DNA of 64,000 bases from contig JAFRBA010000107.1 of NCBI GenBank assembly GCA_017405115.1, forward strand, positions 1-64,000. Reading direction: 5' to 3'. Shown piece by piece: positions 28,101 through 34,974 of this stretch. Position 1 is the first letter of the stretch. Every line of letters starts with the position of its first letter. This DNA comes from Kiritimatiellia bacterium (GTDB taxonomy: Bacteria; Verrucomicrobiota; Kiritimatiellia; RFP12; UBA1067). Below the pieces are notes generated by a model that made no database searches, had not been told where the DNA came from, and saw only the letters and a program-made list of their open reading frames with translations. Made by a program: the position numbers and the translations under genes.

Positions 28101-28431
28101 CTACGCCATGAAGAACTTCTACTCAGTTTTCGACGACGACGTGTCTGCACTCGGTTTCGAAAAACGCAGAGTCGGCGGCAAGGAGCTTTCGGTCGCAAGG
28201 TTCTCCCGCCTTGGCAAGCCGTTTGCGGCGGTCTGGTTCTCCGGCGAGCGACCGGGAGACTCACTGGCGTACGACAAGGCTGACCTTTCGTTTCTGAAGG
28301 CCGACGGGGCGACGACGTGGATTGACATCCTGACGGGCCGCGCCTATGCGCTGGACGGTCTTTCCTCCGTGCCGGTCTGGGACTCCCCGGTTCTTCTTGC
28401 TGGCGACGGTGTAATCCCTCTGGATCGGTAG
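25189..28431 (+). CDS. DUF4838 domain fused to a GH-A glycosidase
   Basis: A 1080-residue protein. I chose the GTG at 25189 (AGAGGA 7 bases before; the ATG at 25184 is followed at once by a stop). A short hydrophobic start (STSFLSVAILAAIVLP) may be a weak signal peptide. Residues ~20-610 are a divergent DUF4838 protein (CECAGCRAV cysteine motif near 270, LFVWDYAANFW). Residues ~630-1080 are the same GH-A barrel as at 13646: a RRVGTLRTRTAKEIRSSRW entry block, acid/base Glu in EIWNEPFG and nucleophile Glu in QGEVGCPAQ. One protein thus joins the two families that are separate elsewhere in this operon. Last gene of the operon; no obvious terminator follows. Confidence 0.8.
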   Translation: MSTSFLSVAILAAIVLPDNPTEVERGAADELRGAVAEITGADMEIVSESAAAGGPGFYIGATRRAKPRIPARWRPDEVLVAADGGDVVLAGHPDRGPFYAVDVYLEDVCGVRWWTSTESTYPRLAAMPLPAAEIRHAPKFAYRETYYLDGFTNALFKVRSKGNFSSRTRYMFHDLEPVPARLGGDHRLYFYKGRRSAYHSFFEVLPPAKHFADHPDWYSLVGGKRVAKQLCLVNEEMKRAYIDETLRLLAEDPSVDFISVSQNDWKGSCECAGCRAVIEEEGATSGLYLRFANAVAEAVEKVHPRVRVDTFAYQFTVKPPKKTRPRGNVVVRLCSFKCGVNEPYERGRLDDGFSENLAAWSEIAAGRLFVWDYAANFWSYMLPHPNIRSMAPNVRLFARRGAVGVFEQGDAMCSAGTLAAFRHWYLSHLLWNPEADEGRLRAEFMRGYYGGRAAPFMDRYVDVLEDCAARFAAAGGKITCGHSDVADFMGREDAEEAAVAMSNAVAAARADGIRFERRVLREKLSLDHAFILNFDRWRLSGSRADAVERFAEGCRDFGVEALRETVDRGMMGRYLEKLRKSAAEAASARRVVSFKDAAKIKTWDAWNDHKGPHKWKERPCVTWKKLNSTDPGLRRVGTLRTRTAKEIRSSRWSVGCETLDRDYADWDQYKRFLGELGAKRGRLFSGWAKTEQEKGKYDFTWLDPQVREMAAMGVKPWICISYGNPVWGSDFRLGMRVRQVTDNPAAFAAWLRYVKALVARYKDVVDEWEIWNEPFGQRDEYAKMVYETARVIKAEQPEAKCIVTAVHFGRTHDPSKNEYRAVADKLKTENALDLVKYWVFHPYCANPDWAYLTYDESEAIAESNEMTYEWRRYFAPEFEKFLKGYSKDWTVIQGEVGCPAQLEFAHALHGIEWTEYSQAKWNLRLQMCAAAREMPSNLFTFIDLQYTFMLQSFGLIRSNTLKEPVYRRPAYYAMKNFYSVFDDDVSALGFEKRRVGGKELSVARFSRLGKPFAAVWFSGERPGDSLAYDKADLSFLKADGATTWIDILTGRAYALDGLSSVPVWDSPVLLAGDGVIPLDR

Positions 28432-28511
28432 GCTTTGTTGGCGCGCGAGAAAGGTTTCATCGCCCCATTGCTGCATAGCGTCCTGTGCGCAACTTAAGGG
28501 TCTTTCCGATG

Positions 28512-28569
28512 ATTAGTGCAGTACGGATGCATTAGACAATATTCATTATTGCAATCTCAATGCACTATT
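28512..28569. repeat. Inverted repeat upstream of the first DUF4143 ATPase
   Basis: ATTAGTGCA (28512-28520) and TGCACTATT (28561-28569) form an imperfect inverted repeat 40 bp apart, immediately before the -10 at 28573. It may be a regulator site. The rest of the 169-base gap shows nothing recognisable. Confidence 0.35.
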
Positions 28570-28572
28570 TGA

Positions 28573-28578
28573 TATAAT
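28573..28578 (+). promoter_or_regulatory. Extended -10 promoter of the first DUF4143 ATPase
   Basis: TGA-TATAAT at 28573-28578. Transcription should start near 28586, so the open frame's first ATG (28577, inside the -10) cannot be used; the ATG at 28601 with AGGGAGGA upstream is the real start. Confidence 0.65.
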
Positions 28579-28600
28579 GTTGGCCAGGGAGGATGTTTTG

Positions 28601-29935
28601 ATGGCTGACTACAATACGGTTCTGAAAAACCAGAAAGAGGACTTGGGCGAACTGCTCAAGGCGGATGTTCTTGTTCGAGAACGCATGTCGGGAATCGACC
28701 TCGCAAGCCCGTGCGCACAGGTCGTGATCGGCGTTCGGAGAAGCGGCAAGTCCATCCTCTGCCTTACGGCTTTAAAGACGGCAGGTGTTCCGTTTGGATA
28801 CGTGACGTTTGACGATGAAAAACTTGACGGCATCGAAGCCGCCGATCTTGACGAGATTCTCAAGGCCGTCTATGTCGTATATGGACCGGTCAAGCATCTA
28901 TTCCTTGACGAGATACAGGATGCCCCCAAGTGGCAGCTGTTCGTGAACCGTCTGCTCCGCAAGGGACTTCGCGTCGTCATCAGCGGGTCGAATGCGCGAT
29001 TGTTGTCGTCGGAACTCGCGACGTACCTGACGGGGCGTTTCGTATCGACCGAACTCTTCCCGTTCTCCTTTGCCGAATACCGTGCCTACATGAAGCGGGG
29101 GCGTCCGGAGACGACGAAGGGGAAGGCGGAGGCCAGACGCGACTATGAACACTACGCCCTGCATGGCGGAATGCCCGAGACGTTCCACATGATCGACGCG
29201 CGCGGCTATCTGCGCGACATCTACAACGCAATCCTCTTCCGCGACATACTCAAGCGCCACAAGTTGCGCAACCCGCAGACGCTTTCCGACATTTCCAGAG
29301 TCCTGATGGAGAGCTATGCGCTTGAAGTCTCATACGCCAACATCGCAAACAGGCTTGGAATCAAGAGCGTCCATACGGTTCAGACTTACGCCAACTACCT
29401 TGAAGCAGCCTATCTGATACAGACCGTAAACAGGTTTTCCTTCAAGACGGCGGAACGTCTCAAGCTGGGCAAGGTGTATTGCATCGATCCAGGCTTCGTC
29501 AGCTATGCGTCCGGTGTCCTGGAGGGGGCTGAGAATCGAGGACGGCGGCTTGAGAACATAGTCTTTCTGCAGCTTAGGTCGTTGCGTGAGAAACTGGACT
29601 ACGAGATATACTACTACCGCGACCAGTCACACGAAGTCGATTTCGTGCTTCGGCATTTCGGGAAGGTCAAGCGGCTTGTACAGGTCTGCTGGGACATTTC
29701 CGACGAGAAGACGCGCAAGCGCGAATTGTCGGCGTTGTTCGAGGTCGGCCGGAAGCTTAAATGCGCCGATTTGCTCCTTGTCACCGACCACGAGGATGAG
29801 ATTGTCAATGAAGGTTCCGAGACAGTCCGTGTTGTGAATGTCGTTGACTGGCTCTTGGCGGCTCCTTTGGAGGAGACGCCCAATTGGGGGCAATGTGCTT
29901 CCGCTGAAACTGGAGTAAAAACATGCATGCCATAA
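28601..29935 (+). CDS. AAA ATPase with DUF4143 domain
   Basis: A 444-residue protein. The AAA module has Walker A GVRRSGKS (near 46), Walker B HLFLDEIQD (near 100) and sensor SGSNARLL (near 130). The C-terminal DUF4143 domain contains HEVDFVL, resembling the D-x-x-V-x-x-x core of PD-(D/E)XK nuclease-like folds. This family is abundant in gut bacteria and archaea and its role is unknown. It sits between two glycan clusters, does not look related to them, and overlaps the next gene by 13 bases. A second family member with a different promoter region is at 43478. It is somewhat less GC-rich than its neighbours, so it may be acquired. Confidence 0.75.
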   Translation: MADYNTVLKNQKEDLGELLKADVLVRERMSGIDLASPCAQVVIGVRRSGKSILCLTALKTAGVPFGYVTFDDEKLDGIEAADLDEILKAVYVVYGPVKHLFLDEIQDAPKWQLFVNRLLRKGLRVVISGSNARLLSSELATYLTGRFVSTELFPFSFAEYRAYMKRGRPETTKGKAEARRDYEHYALHGGMPETFHMIDARGYLRDIYNAILFRDILKRHKLRNPQTLSDISRVLMESYALEVSYANIANRLGIKSVHTVQTYANYLEAAYLIQTVNRFSFKTAERLKLGKVYCIDPGFVSYASGVLEGAENRGRRLENIVFLQLRSLREKLDYEIYYYRDQSHEVDFVLRHFGKVKRLVQVCWDISDEKTRKRELSALFEVGRKLKCADLLLVTDHEDEIVNEGSETVRVVNVVDWLLAAPLEETPNWGQCASAETGVKTCMP

Positions 29936-31158
29936 CCATTGCCGGGCTGCTGGCGGCGATTGTGCTGCCGGGGATGTCGTGCGGACGTGACTTCGTCCCG
30001 GAGGCCGAGACCGGCGCGGGCATCCAGCGCGCCATCGACGCCGCGCATGCGGCGGGCGGCGGACGCGTCGTGCTGAAGCCGCAAGTCTACAGAAGCGGCA
30101 CGCTGTATCTCAAGAGCAACGTCGAGCTGCACCTGCCGGAGGGCGCGGTGATACTCGGCGGCGGGAAGCCGGCCGACTACGACGACGTGGTCGACCCGCG
30201 TATCCGGAAGCATCCCGAGCGTTCGGACAAGGTATTCATCGCATGCCTCTTCCAGGACAACGTCGCCATAACGGGCGCTGGCGCAATAGACGGCAACGGC
30301 GTCAGCTTCTACGACGGTACCACGCCCGACGGGCGCCACTTCCTAAAGCCGCCGCATCCGCGCACGCGGATGGTCGAGTTCGTGGGCTGCAGCCGCGTGA
30401 GGTTCGAGGGCGTCACCTTCAAGGACAGTCCGGGCTGGACGTGCTGGCTCAGGATGTGCGAGAACGTCGTCGCAGAGCGCGTCAAGATACACGGCGACCA
30501 GCGAATGATAAACAACGACGGCTTCCACGTGGACGGCTGCCGCCACGTGGAGATTCGCGGCTGCGACATAAGGACAGGCGACGACTGCATAATAATGCGG
30601 GCGATCCGCACGCCCGACGGGGAGTCTGATCTCTGCGAAGACATGCTTGTAGAGAACTGCACGCTGAACAGCACCTGCCAGTGCATACGCCTCGGCTGCC
30701 CGTCCGACGGCACGATCCGCCGCGGCCTCTTCAGGAACCTGCGGATGAAGGGATACAACGGCGTTCTCTCGGGGCATCCCACCCGCTACCTGCAGGAAGG
30801 CGACCACGGCCATTACGCCATGGAGGACCTTCGCGTCGAAGACTGCGATATTGACGTCGAGGGCAGTCCGATTTCGTTCTGGATAGAGCCCGGCATAAAA
30901 CTTAGAAGCTACGGGAATGTCACGTTCCGCAACGTCAGCGTCAAGGGCAAACTGCCGATTATGCTACAGGGCACGGGCGACACCGTGCTGAGGAACGTGC
31001 GCTTCGAGAATGTCGGCGGAACAATAGATGCGGAGAAACCCGTTGAGATGAAGTCCGTGGAAAACGTCCGCTTTGTCGACTTTGCCGTGACGTCCGGCTG
31101 CGGCAGGACCTCTCCGCCCGGCATAAACACCGGCGACAGCTGGGAGAAGGACCGTTGA
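29923..31158 (+). CDS. GH28 polygalacturonase, secreted
   Basis: A 411-residue right-handed beta-helix enzyme. N-terminal MHAITIAGLLAAIVLPGMSCG is a signal peptide, probably of a lipoprotein (GMSC box). The GH28 catalytic aspartates are in NNDGFHVDG (near 190) and TGDDCI (near 213); a repeated GxGxIDGNG strand (AGAIDGNG, near 120) is also typical. It hydrolyses alpha-1,4-galacturonan or rhamnogalacturonan. The uxuA gene directly downstream and uxuB at 4.8 kb fit complete use of released uronates. Confidence 0.85.
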   Translation: MHAITIAGLLAAIVLPGMSCGRDFVPEAETGAGIQRAIDAAHAAGGGRVVLKPQVYRSGTLYLKSNVELHLPEGAVILGGGKPADYDDVVDPRIRKHPERSDKVFIACLFQDNVAITGAGAIDGNGVSFYDGTTPDGRHFLKPPHPRTRMVEFVGCSRVRFEGVTFKDSPGWTCWLRMCENVVAERVKIHGDQRMINNDGFHVDGCRHVEIRGCDIRTGDDCIIMRAIRTPDGESDLCEDMLVENCTLNSTCQCIRLGCPSDGTIRRGLFRNLRMKGYNGVLSGHPTRYLQEGDHGHYAMEDLRVEDCDIDVEGSPISFWIEPGIKLRSYGNVTFRNVSVKGKLPIMLQGTGDTVLRNVRFENVGGTIDAEKPVEMKSVENVRFVDFAVTSGCGRTSPPGINTGDSWEKDR

Positions 31159-31215
31159 GCGACCTTGGCGTTTCGTATTTTGCGTTACGCGCTTTACGAA
31201 ATGCGGATGATATGC

Positions 31216-31221
31216 TACAAT
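31216..31221 (+). promoter_or_regulatory. Extended -10 promoter of uxuA
   Basis: TGC-TACAAT, hexamer at 31216-31221. The ATG at 31229, 7 bases after it, opens a micro-ORF rather than uxuA itself. Confidence 0.6.
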
Positions 31222-31228
31222 TCGCTTC

Positions 31229-31273
31229 ATGAACTCAAAGAATCCATTGGGGGAAGTGAGGAGGCTCCATTGA
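31229..31273 (+). CDS. Leaderless micro-ORF (14 aa) overlapping the uxuA start
   Basis: Reads MNSKNPLGEVRRLH then TGA; the stop overlaps the uxuA TTG start (TTGA, 31270-31273). The uxuA ribosome site GAGGAGG lies inside it. Same architecture as at 4755, 32331 and 60818. Confidence 0.4.
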   Translation: MNSKNPLGEVRRLH

Positions 31274-32322
31274 AACTTGTCGAATTCGTTCCGCCGACGC
31301 CGCATCCGCTGTGGAAGCTTTGCCCGCAGATGGGAATCACGGACGTCATCGTAAAGGTGAATCCCGATCTGACGGGGCTCGCCGATCCGTGGAAATACGA
31401 AACGCTCTCGTCCATCGTCTCGCGTCTCAAGTCCGCGGGCCTCGATGTCGTCGGCCTCGAAGGCGACCCGTTCGACATGAGTCCGATAAAGGAATTTGGG
31501 GAACAGGGAACAGGGAACGGGGAACGGGAAGAGACGTTGGCTCATTACCGCGAGTTGCTGGAGTCGATGGGGAGGCTGGGCATAAGGCTCCTCTGCTACA
31601 ACTTCATGGTCGGCAAGGGCTGGTCGCGCACAGGCGTGCGCGAAGGGCGCGGCGGAGCAAAGGCGACGTTTTTTTCAACTAGCGATCTTAGCCACAAAGG
31701 GCACAAAGAAAACAATCTCCGCCTTACGGCGGAGCAGGTGTGGGCGAACTACGAACACTTCATCAAGTCTGTCATGCCGACGGCTGAGAGGTGCGGCGTA
31801 AGGATGGGGCTTCACCCAGACGACCCGTGCCTTCCGTCGCTAGGGGGCTATGCGCGAATCTTCGGCTCGGTCGAGGCATACGACCGCGCCTACGAAATCT
31901 GTCCTTCGCCGTCAAACGCCGTCACGTTCTGCCAGGCGAACTTCAAGCTTATGCTGGGGAACAGGGAACAGGTAACAGGGAACGGGGAACGGGGAATGGG
32001 GTCTGAAAATTCCGTCAAGACTCTTGATGACGCCGCACGCCACTTCGGCAAGCGCATTGCGTTCATACACGTGCGCGACGTGGAGGGGACGAAGGAGGAC
32101 TTCACGGAGCTTTTCCACGACCAGGGGACGACCGACCAGTTCGCGCTGATGCGCACGTACCGCGAACTTGGCATCGACGTTCCGGTGCGCGGTGACCACG
32201 TCCCCGAGATGGCGTATGACCGAGACCTGACGCCTGAGGGAACGCCCGGCTACTTCACGCTCGGGCGCCTTTTCGCCAACGGATACCTGAAGGCGCTCTT
32301 GCAGGGGACGTTTGTAGTATAA
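31270..32322 (+). CDS. uxuA: Mannonate dehydratase with repeat-derived insertions
   Basis: About 350 residues from a TTG start at 31270, supported by GAGGAGG 5 bases upstream and by the homologous beginning LKLVEFVPPTPHPLW; the same frame is open upstream to 31165 but that part overlaps the promoter. Conserved UxuA blocks are LHPDDPCLPSLGGYARIFGS, IAFIHVRDVEGT, FHDQGTTDQ and RGDHVPEMA, giving the metal-binding His/Cys/Asp set of the TIM barrel. It dehydrates D-mannonate to 2-keto-3-deoxygluconate. Odd: three repeat blocks sit in frame inside the gene, reading EQGTGNGERE, SHKGHKEN and GNREQVTGNGERGMG. They add surface-loop-like, low-complexity peptide without breaking the frame. Confidence 0.85.
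   Translation: MKLVEFVPPTPHPLWKLCPQMGITDVIVKVNPDLTGLADPWKYETLSSIVSRLKSAGLDVVGLEGDPFDMSPIKEFGEQGTGNGEREETLAHYRELLESMGRLGIRLLCYNFMVGKGWSRTGVREGRGGAKATFFSTSDLSHKGHKENNLRLTAEQVWANYEHFIKSVMPTAERCGVRMGLHPDDPCLPSLGGYARIFGSVEAYDRAYEICPSPSNAVTFCQANFKLMLGNREQVTGNGERGMGSENSVKTLDDAARHFGKRIAFIHVRDVEGTKEDFTELFHDQGTTDQFALMRTYRELGIDVPVRGDHVPEMAYDRDLTPEGTPGYFTLGRLFANGYLKALLQGTFVV
31499..31526. repeat. GGGAACA heptamer array 1 inside uxuA
   Basis: Four consecutive 7-bp units: GGGAACA twice and GGGAACG twice. Translated in frame as part of UxuA. Confidence 0.85.
31692..31710. repeat. CACAAAG repeat block inside uxuA
   Basis: CCACAAAGGGCACAAAGAA, inverse-related to the 18844-18872 block. Translated in frame (SHKGHKE). 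Confidence 0.6.
31957..31998. repeat. GGGAACA heptamer array 2 inside uxuA
   Basis: Six 7-bp units (GGGAACA, GGGAACA, GGTAACA, GGGAACG, GGGAACG, GGGAATG), 42 bp or exactly 14 codons, translated in frame. Confidence 0.85.
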
Positions 32323-32323
32323 T
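32318..32323 (+). promoter_or_regulatory. -10 promoter of the GH36 gene
   Basis: TATAAT at 32318-32323 overlaps the uxuA stop codon (GTA GTA TAA). The ATG at 32331 lies 7 bases after it and opens a micro-ORF. Confidence 0.6.
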
Positions 32324-32330
32324 ACAAGGC

Positions 32331-32404
32331 ATGGAGAAGACGAGGTCCAATTGATGATTGATCTAGACAGGAGTCAACACGCAATCGAGGAATTGTGGCG
32401 ATGA
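32331..32404 (+). CDS. Two chained micro-ORFs before the GH36 gene
   Basis: The first, at 32331-32354, reads MEKTRSN and ends in TGATG, the A being shared with the second start. The second, 32354-32404, reads MIDLDRSQHAIEELWR and ends overlapping the GH36 ATG at 32401 (ATGA). GAGG lies 10 bases before that ATG. This is a two-step coupling chain from a leaderless start. Confidence 0.4.
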
Positions 32405-34350
32405 AAGGGAAGCACATGGAACTCAAGATTCCGTACGGCATTGTTGCGGCCGTTGCCGCGCATGCGTTCGCAGCCGGCGCTGCAGTGCCGCAGCCGGCGT
32501 TTTCGTTCAAGTATGGCGACAGAGTCGTAGCGGGCGGCGAGTCCGTGCAGGTGGATTCGCGGCTGAAGGTGACGGTCGAGACGAAAGCGTACCAGCAATA
32601 CGACGCCGTCGAGTGGGTGCTTTGGTTCGAGAACCCGTCGGCGGAGAAGAGCGACGTGCTGAGCGAGATCCGCGACGGCGACTTCCTCGTGGCGCTGCCG
32701 CCCGCGCCCAAGAAGTTCGTGGGCGACATCTCCCTGCCCGGCGACCGTGCGGTCGTTACGATGAACGGATGCGTTCCTGGCCACGACTATTCCAACAGCG
32801 ACCCAAGGTCCGCCAGCGAGTTCGCCGCCAACGTCCGCTACTTCCATCCGCGCTGCCGCAAGGAGCACGAGGTTGCGAACACTGGCGCACTGCCGTCGGT
32901 CGGCGAGATGCCTTTCTTCGAGGTGACGCAGGGCGGCGAGGGCGCGATGATCGCGCTGGGCTGGACGGGAGGCTGGAAGGCTAAGTTCAAGGACGGCGCG
33001 GACGGCGTGCGCGTGGAGGCAGGGCTTGCTCGCGCGCGCTTCTACCTGGAACCGGGCGAGAGACTGCGTACGAGCCGCGTTCTCGTGATGAACTACGCCA
33101 AGGGCGAGGACTCCGGCAACAAGTTCCGCCGGCTCATTCGCAACCACTTCTCGCACGTGGCGTCGCGCCCCGGAGTCCGCGAAGGTCTGCTCGCATACGA
33201 ACTGTGGGGCGGGCTGACCTCCAAGGAGATGATCCGCCGCGTCAAGACGCTCAAGGAGAAGGGCCTGGCGTACGAAGACCTCTGGATCGACGCCGGATGG
33301 TACGGCCGCGCCACGAAGTGCGACGACGCCTACACGGGCGACTGGTGGCCGTGGGCCGGGGACTGGACGCCTAATCCGCGCATACACCCCAAGAGGCTGG
33401 AGGACGTCCGAGACGCCGCGAAGGACGCCGGCATGGGCATTATGCTGTGGCTGGAGCCGGAGCGCGTGGGCAAGATCACCGACTTCGCCAAAAGCCATCC
33501 ATACCTGCTCGTCGGGCCGCTCCTCTACTACGGCAACGAGCAGGCGCGGAATCTCGTGCGCGACATGCTTGTCGGCTTCGCCGGGCGTCTCGGGCTCTCC
33601 TGCTACCGACAGGACTTCAACATCGAGCCCTCCGGCGTCTTCAGGGAGCACGACGCGAAGGACCGCGAGGGCGTCACCGAGATCCGCCATGTCACGGGAA
33701 TGTACCAGATGTGGGACGAACTGCTTGAACGATGCCCGAAGCTGATCATAGACAACTGCTCCGGCGGCGGGCGCCGCATCGACATAGAGACCCTGCGCAG
33801 GTCGATCCCGTTCTTCCGCAGCGACTACCAGTGCGGCTTCAACGCCAACGCCGACGTCCTCCAGGCGCACAACGCAGGGCTTTCCCGCCTCCTGCCGTAC
33901 AACGGCTGCACAGTGAAGCTGAGCGACGAATACTCGCTTCGCAGCGCCTACTCGTCCAGCCACGGCGTCGCGTACTGGAACGCGGTCTTCCAGGACGAGG
34001 CGAAGGTGGAATGGGCGGCGGCGAAGAAGTGCTGCGACGAATACCGCCGGATACGCAGGTACTTCCCGTGCGACTTCTACAACCACGGCAGCGCCGGGCT
34101 CGACGACACGGCGTGGGCGATATGGCAGTACCACGATCCCGCGTCGGGCGGAGGAGTGGTGATGGCGTTCCGCCGCGCGGCTTCGCCGTCCGACCGCGCC
34201 GCGATCCGGCTAAGGGGCCTGTCCCCGTCGTCGTCGGTGGAGGTCGAGAACCTCGACACTGGGGAGAGGTCCTTCGTAGGCGGGGAGCTTGAAATCGTCC
34301 TCCCGAAGCGCCGCACTTCGGCCGTGCTGCTCTACTCGGCCCGCCGCTGA
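32401..34350 (+). CDS. GH36 alpha-galactosidase
   Basis: About 649 residues. Start at 32401 is preferred for the ATGA overlap with the micro-ORF; a GTG at 32395 and an ATG at 32416 are alternatives. A hydrophobic stretch (KIPYGIVAAVAAHAFAAGAA) suggests export. Motifs of the GH36 barrel are WIDAGWYG (near 300), MLWLEPERV (near 358), the nucleophile Asp in YRQDFNIEP (near 403) and the acid/base Asp region DNCSGGGRRID (near 455), plus SDYQ. It removes alpha-1,6-galactose from oligosaccharides or galactomannan. It has its own promoter inside the uxuA stop. It closes the glycan cluster. Confidence 0.85.
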   Translation: MKGKHMELKIPYGIVAAVAAHAFAAGAAVPQPAFSFKYGDRVVAGGESVQVDSRLKVTVETKAYQQYDAVEWVLWFENPSAEKSDVLSEIRDGDFLVALPPAPKKFVGDISLPGDRAVVTMNGCVPGHDYSNSDPRSASEFAANVRYFHPRCRKEHEVANTGALPSVGEMPFFEVTQGGEGAMIALGWTGGWKAKFKDGADGVRVEAGLARARFYLEPGERLRTSRVLVMNYAKGEDSGNKFRRLIRNHFSHVASRPGVREGLLAYELWGGLTSKEMIRRVKTLKEKGLAYEDLWIDAGWYGRATKCDDAYTGDWWPWAGDWTPNPRIHPKRLEDVRDAAKDAGMGIMLWLEPERVGKITDFAKSHPYLLVGPLLYYGNEQARNLVRDMLVGFAGRLGLSCYRQDFNIEPSGVFREHDAKDREGVTEIRHVTGMYQMWDELLERCPKLIIDNCSGGGRRIDIETLRRSIPFFRSDYQCGFNANADVLQAHNAGLSRLLPYNGCTVKLSDEYSLRSAYSSSHGVAYWNAVFQDEAKVEWAAAKKCCDEYRRIRRYFPCDFYNHGSAGLDDTAWAIWQYHDPASGGGVVMAFRRAASPSDRAAIRLRGLSPSSSVEVENLDTGERSFVGGELEIVLPKRRTSAVLLYSARR

Positions 34351-34370
34351 AATTTTCTGAAATACCCCCC

Positions 34371-34399
34371 TTGCGCGGCGAACGGTTTTTTGATATACT
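34371..34399 (+). promoter_or_regulatory. Promoter of the S10-spc ribosomal operon
   Basis: TTGCGC (34371-34376), a 17-base spacer and TGA-TATACT (hexamer 34394-34399). It gives a ~245-base leader, unlike the leaderless promoters elsewhere in the window. Confidence 0.7.
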
Positions 34400-34422
34400 T
34401 CACATATTCTTCGCCAAAGAAG

Positions 34423-34488
34423 ATGGTCGCGATACGGGCGAGTAAATCCCGTCGCGTCGTGGCCGTAGGGCGTCGCCCGCGGTCATGA
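34423..34488 (+). CDS. Possible leader peptide of the ribosomal operon
   Basis: A 21-codon frame (MVAIRASKSRRVVAVGRRPRS) with seven basic residues, mostly Arg. Its stop lies in the loop of the terminator-like hairpin, so a ribosome reaching the stop would cover the left arm of the stem. A weak AAAGAAG precedes the ATG. Confidence 0.4.
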   Translation: MVAIRASKSRRVVAVGRRPRS

Positions 34489-34511
34489 ATGGATCGCGGG
34501 CGTCGTTTTTT
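34470..34511 (+). terminator. Terminator/attenuator hairpin in the S10 leader
   Basis: CGCCCGCG (34474-34481) pairs perfectly with CGCGGGCG (34495-34502) around a 13-base loop, with two more pairs after one mismatch, followed by six T (34506-34511). It precedes rpsJ by 140 bases and so cannot serve the upstream gene alone. Confidence 0.6.
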
Positions 34512-34650
34512 GCGGGGATGCTGCGGGGAGACACAACCGCGCGTGGGGCGCCTTCGAGAGGGCCTCCGGCGGCAACTTCGGGTGAAGTCCGCCGAGTGCG
34601 AGGTCGTTGAGTCGCAGGAAACGAAACGAAGAGAAGGGAAGAGCAAAGAG

Positions 34651-34959
34651 ATGCAACAGCAGAGAGTGCGCATCCGCCTACAGGCATACGACCATCGTGT
34701 GCTTGACCAGGCCGTCGGTGGGATCATCGACACGGCCAGGGGGACGGGCGCGCAGGTGGTGGGCCCGATCCCGCTGCCTACCCGCGTCGAGCGCTACACG
34801 GTGAACCGCTCGCCGAACGTCGACAAGAAGTCGATGGACCAGTTCGAGATGAGGACGCACAAGCGCCTGCTCGACATCGTCAACCCGACCGCGCAGACGA
34901 TCGACGAGCTGAAGAAGCTCAACCTGCCTGCGGGCGTGGACATCACCATCAAGGTCTGA
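34651..34959 (+). CDS. rpsJ: Ribosomal protein S10
   Basis: 102 residues, complete. [16 protein letters not shown], the [18 protein letters not shown] loop and HKRLLDI are diagnostic. It binds 16S rRNA in the 30S head and doubles as NusE in antitermination. First gene of the operon; the ATG at 34651 follows a purine-rich ribosome site, and upstream codons in the frame belong to the leader. Confidence 0.95.
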   Translation: MQQQRVRIRLQAYDHRVLDQAVGGIIDTARGTGAQVVGPIPLPTRVERYTVNRSPNVDKKSMDQFEMRTHKRLLDIVNPTAQTIDELKKLNLPAGVDITIKV

Positions 34960-34974
34960 CGGGAGGGGGATGCC

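Larger units (their letters stand above)
34407..34650 (+). promoter_or_regulatory. Long structured leader of the ribosomal operon
   Basis: The only long leader in the window. It holds a 21-codon Arg/Lys-rich ORF (34423-34488), a terminator-like hairpin (34470-34511) and a further GC-rich structured part before the rpsJ ribosome site (AGAGAAGGGAAG). The arrangement suggests transcription attenuation. In many bacteria the S10 leader is an autoregulatory target of L4; no such similarity can be claimed here. Confidence 0.5.

Noticed and set aside
28577..28600. ATG at 28577 as start of the first DUF4143 ATPase
   Set aside because: It lies inside the TATAAT element; 28601 has a good ribosome site.
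32374..34134. Long minus-strand open frame opposite the GH36 gene
   Set aside because: Arg/Val/Ala-rich shadow with no motif; the plus strand encodes a full GH36 enzyme.
34400..34650. Known metabolite riboswitch in the S10 leader
   Set aside because: No recognisable aptamer core; the hairpin and leader ORF explain the visible structure better.
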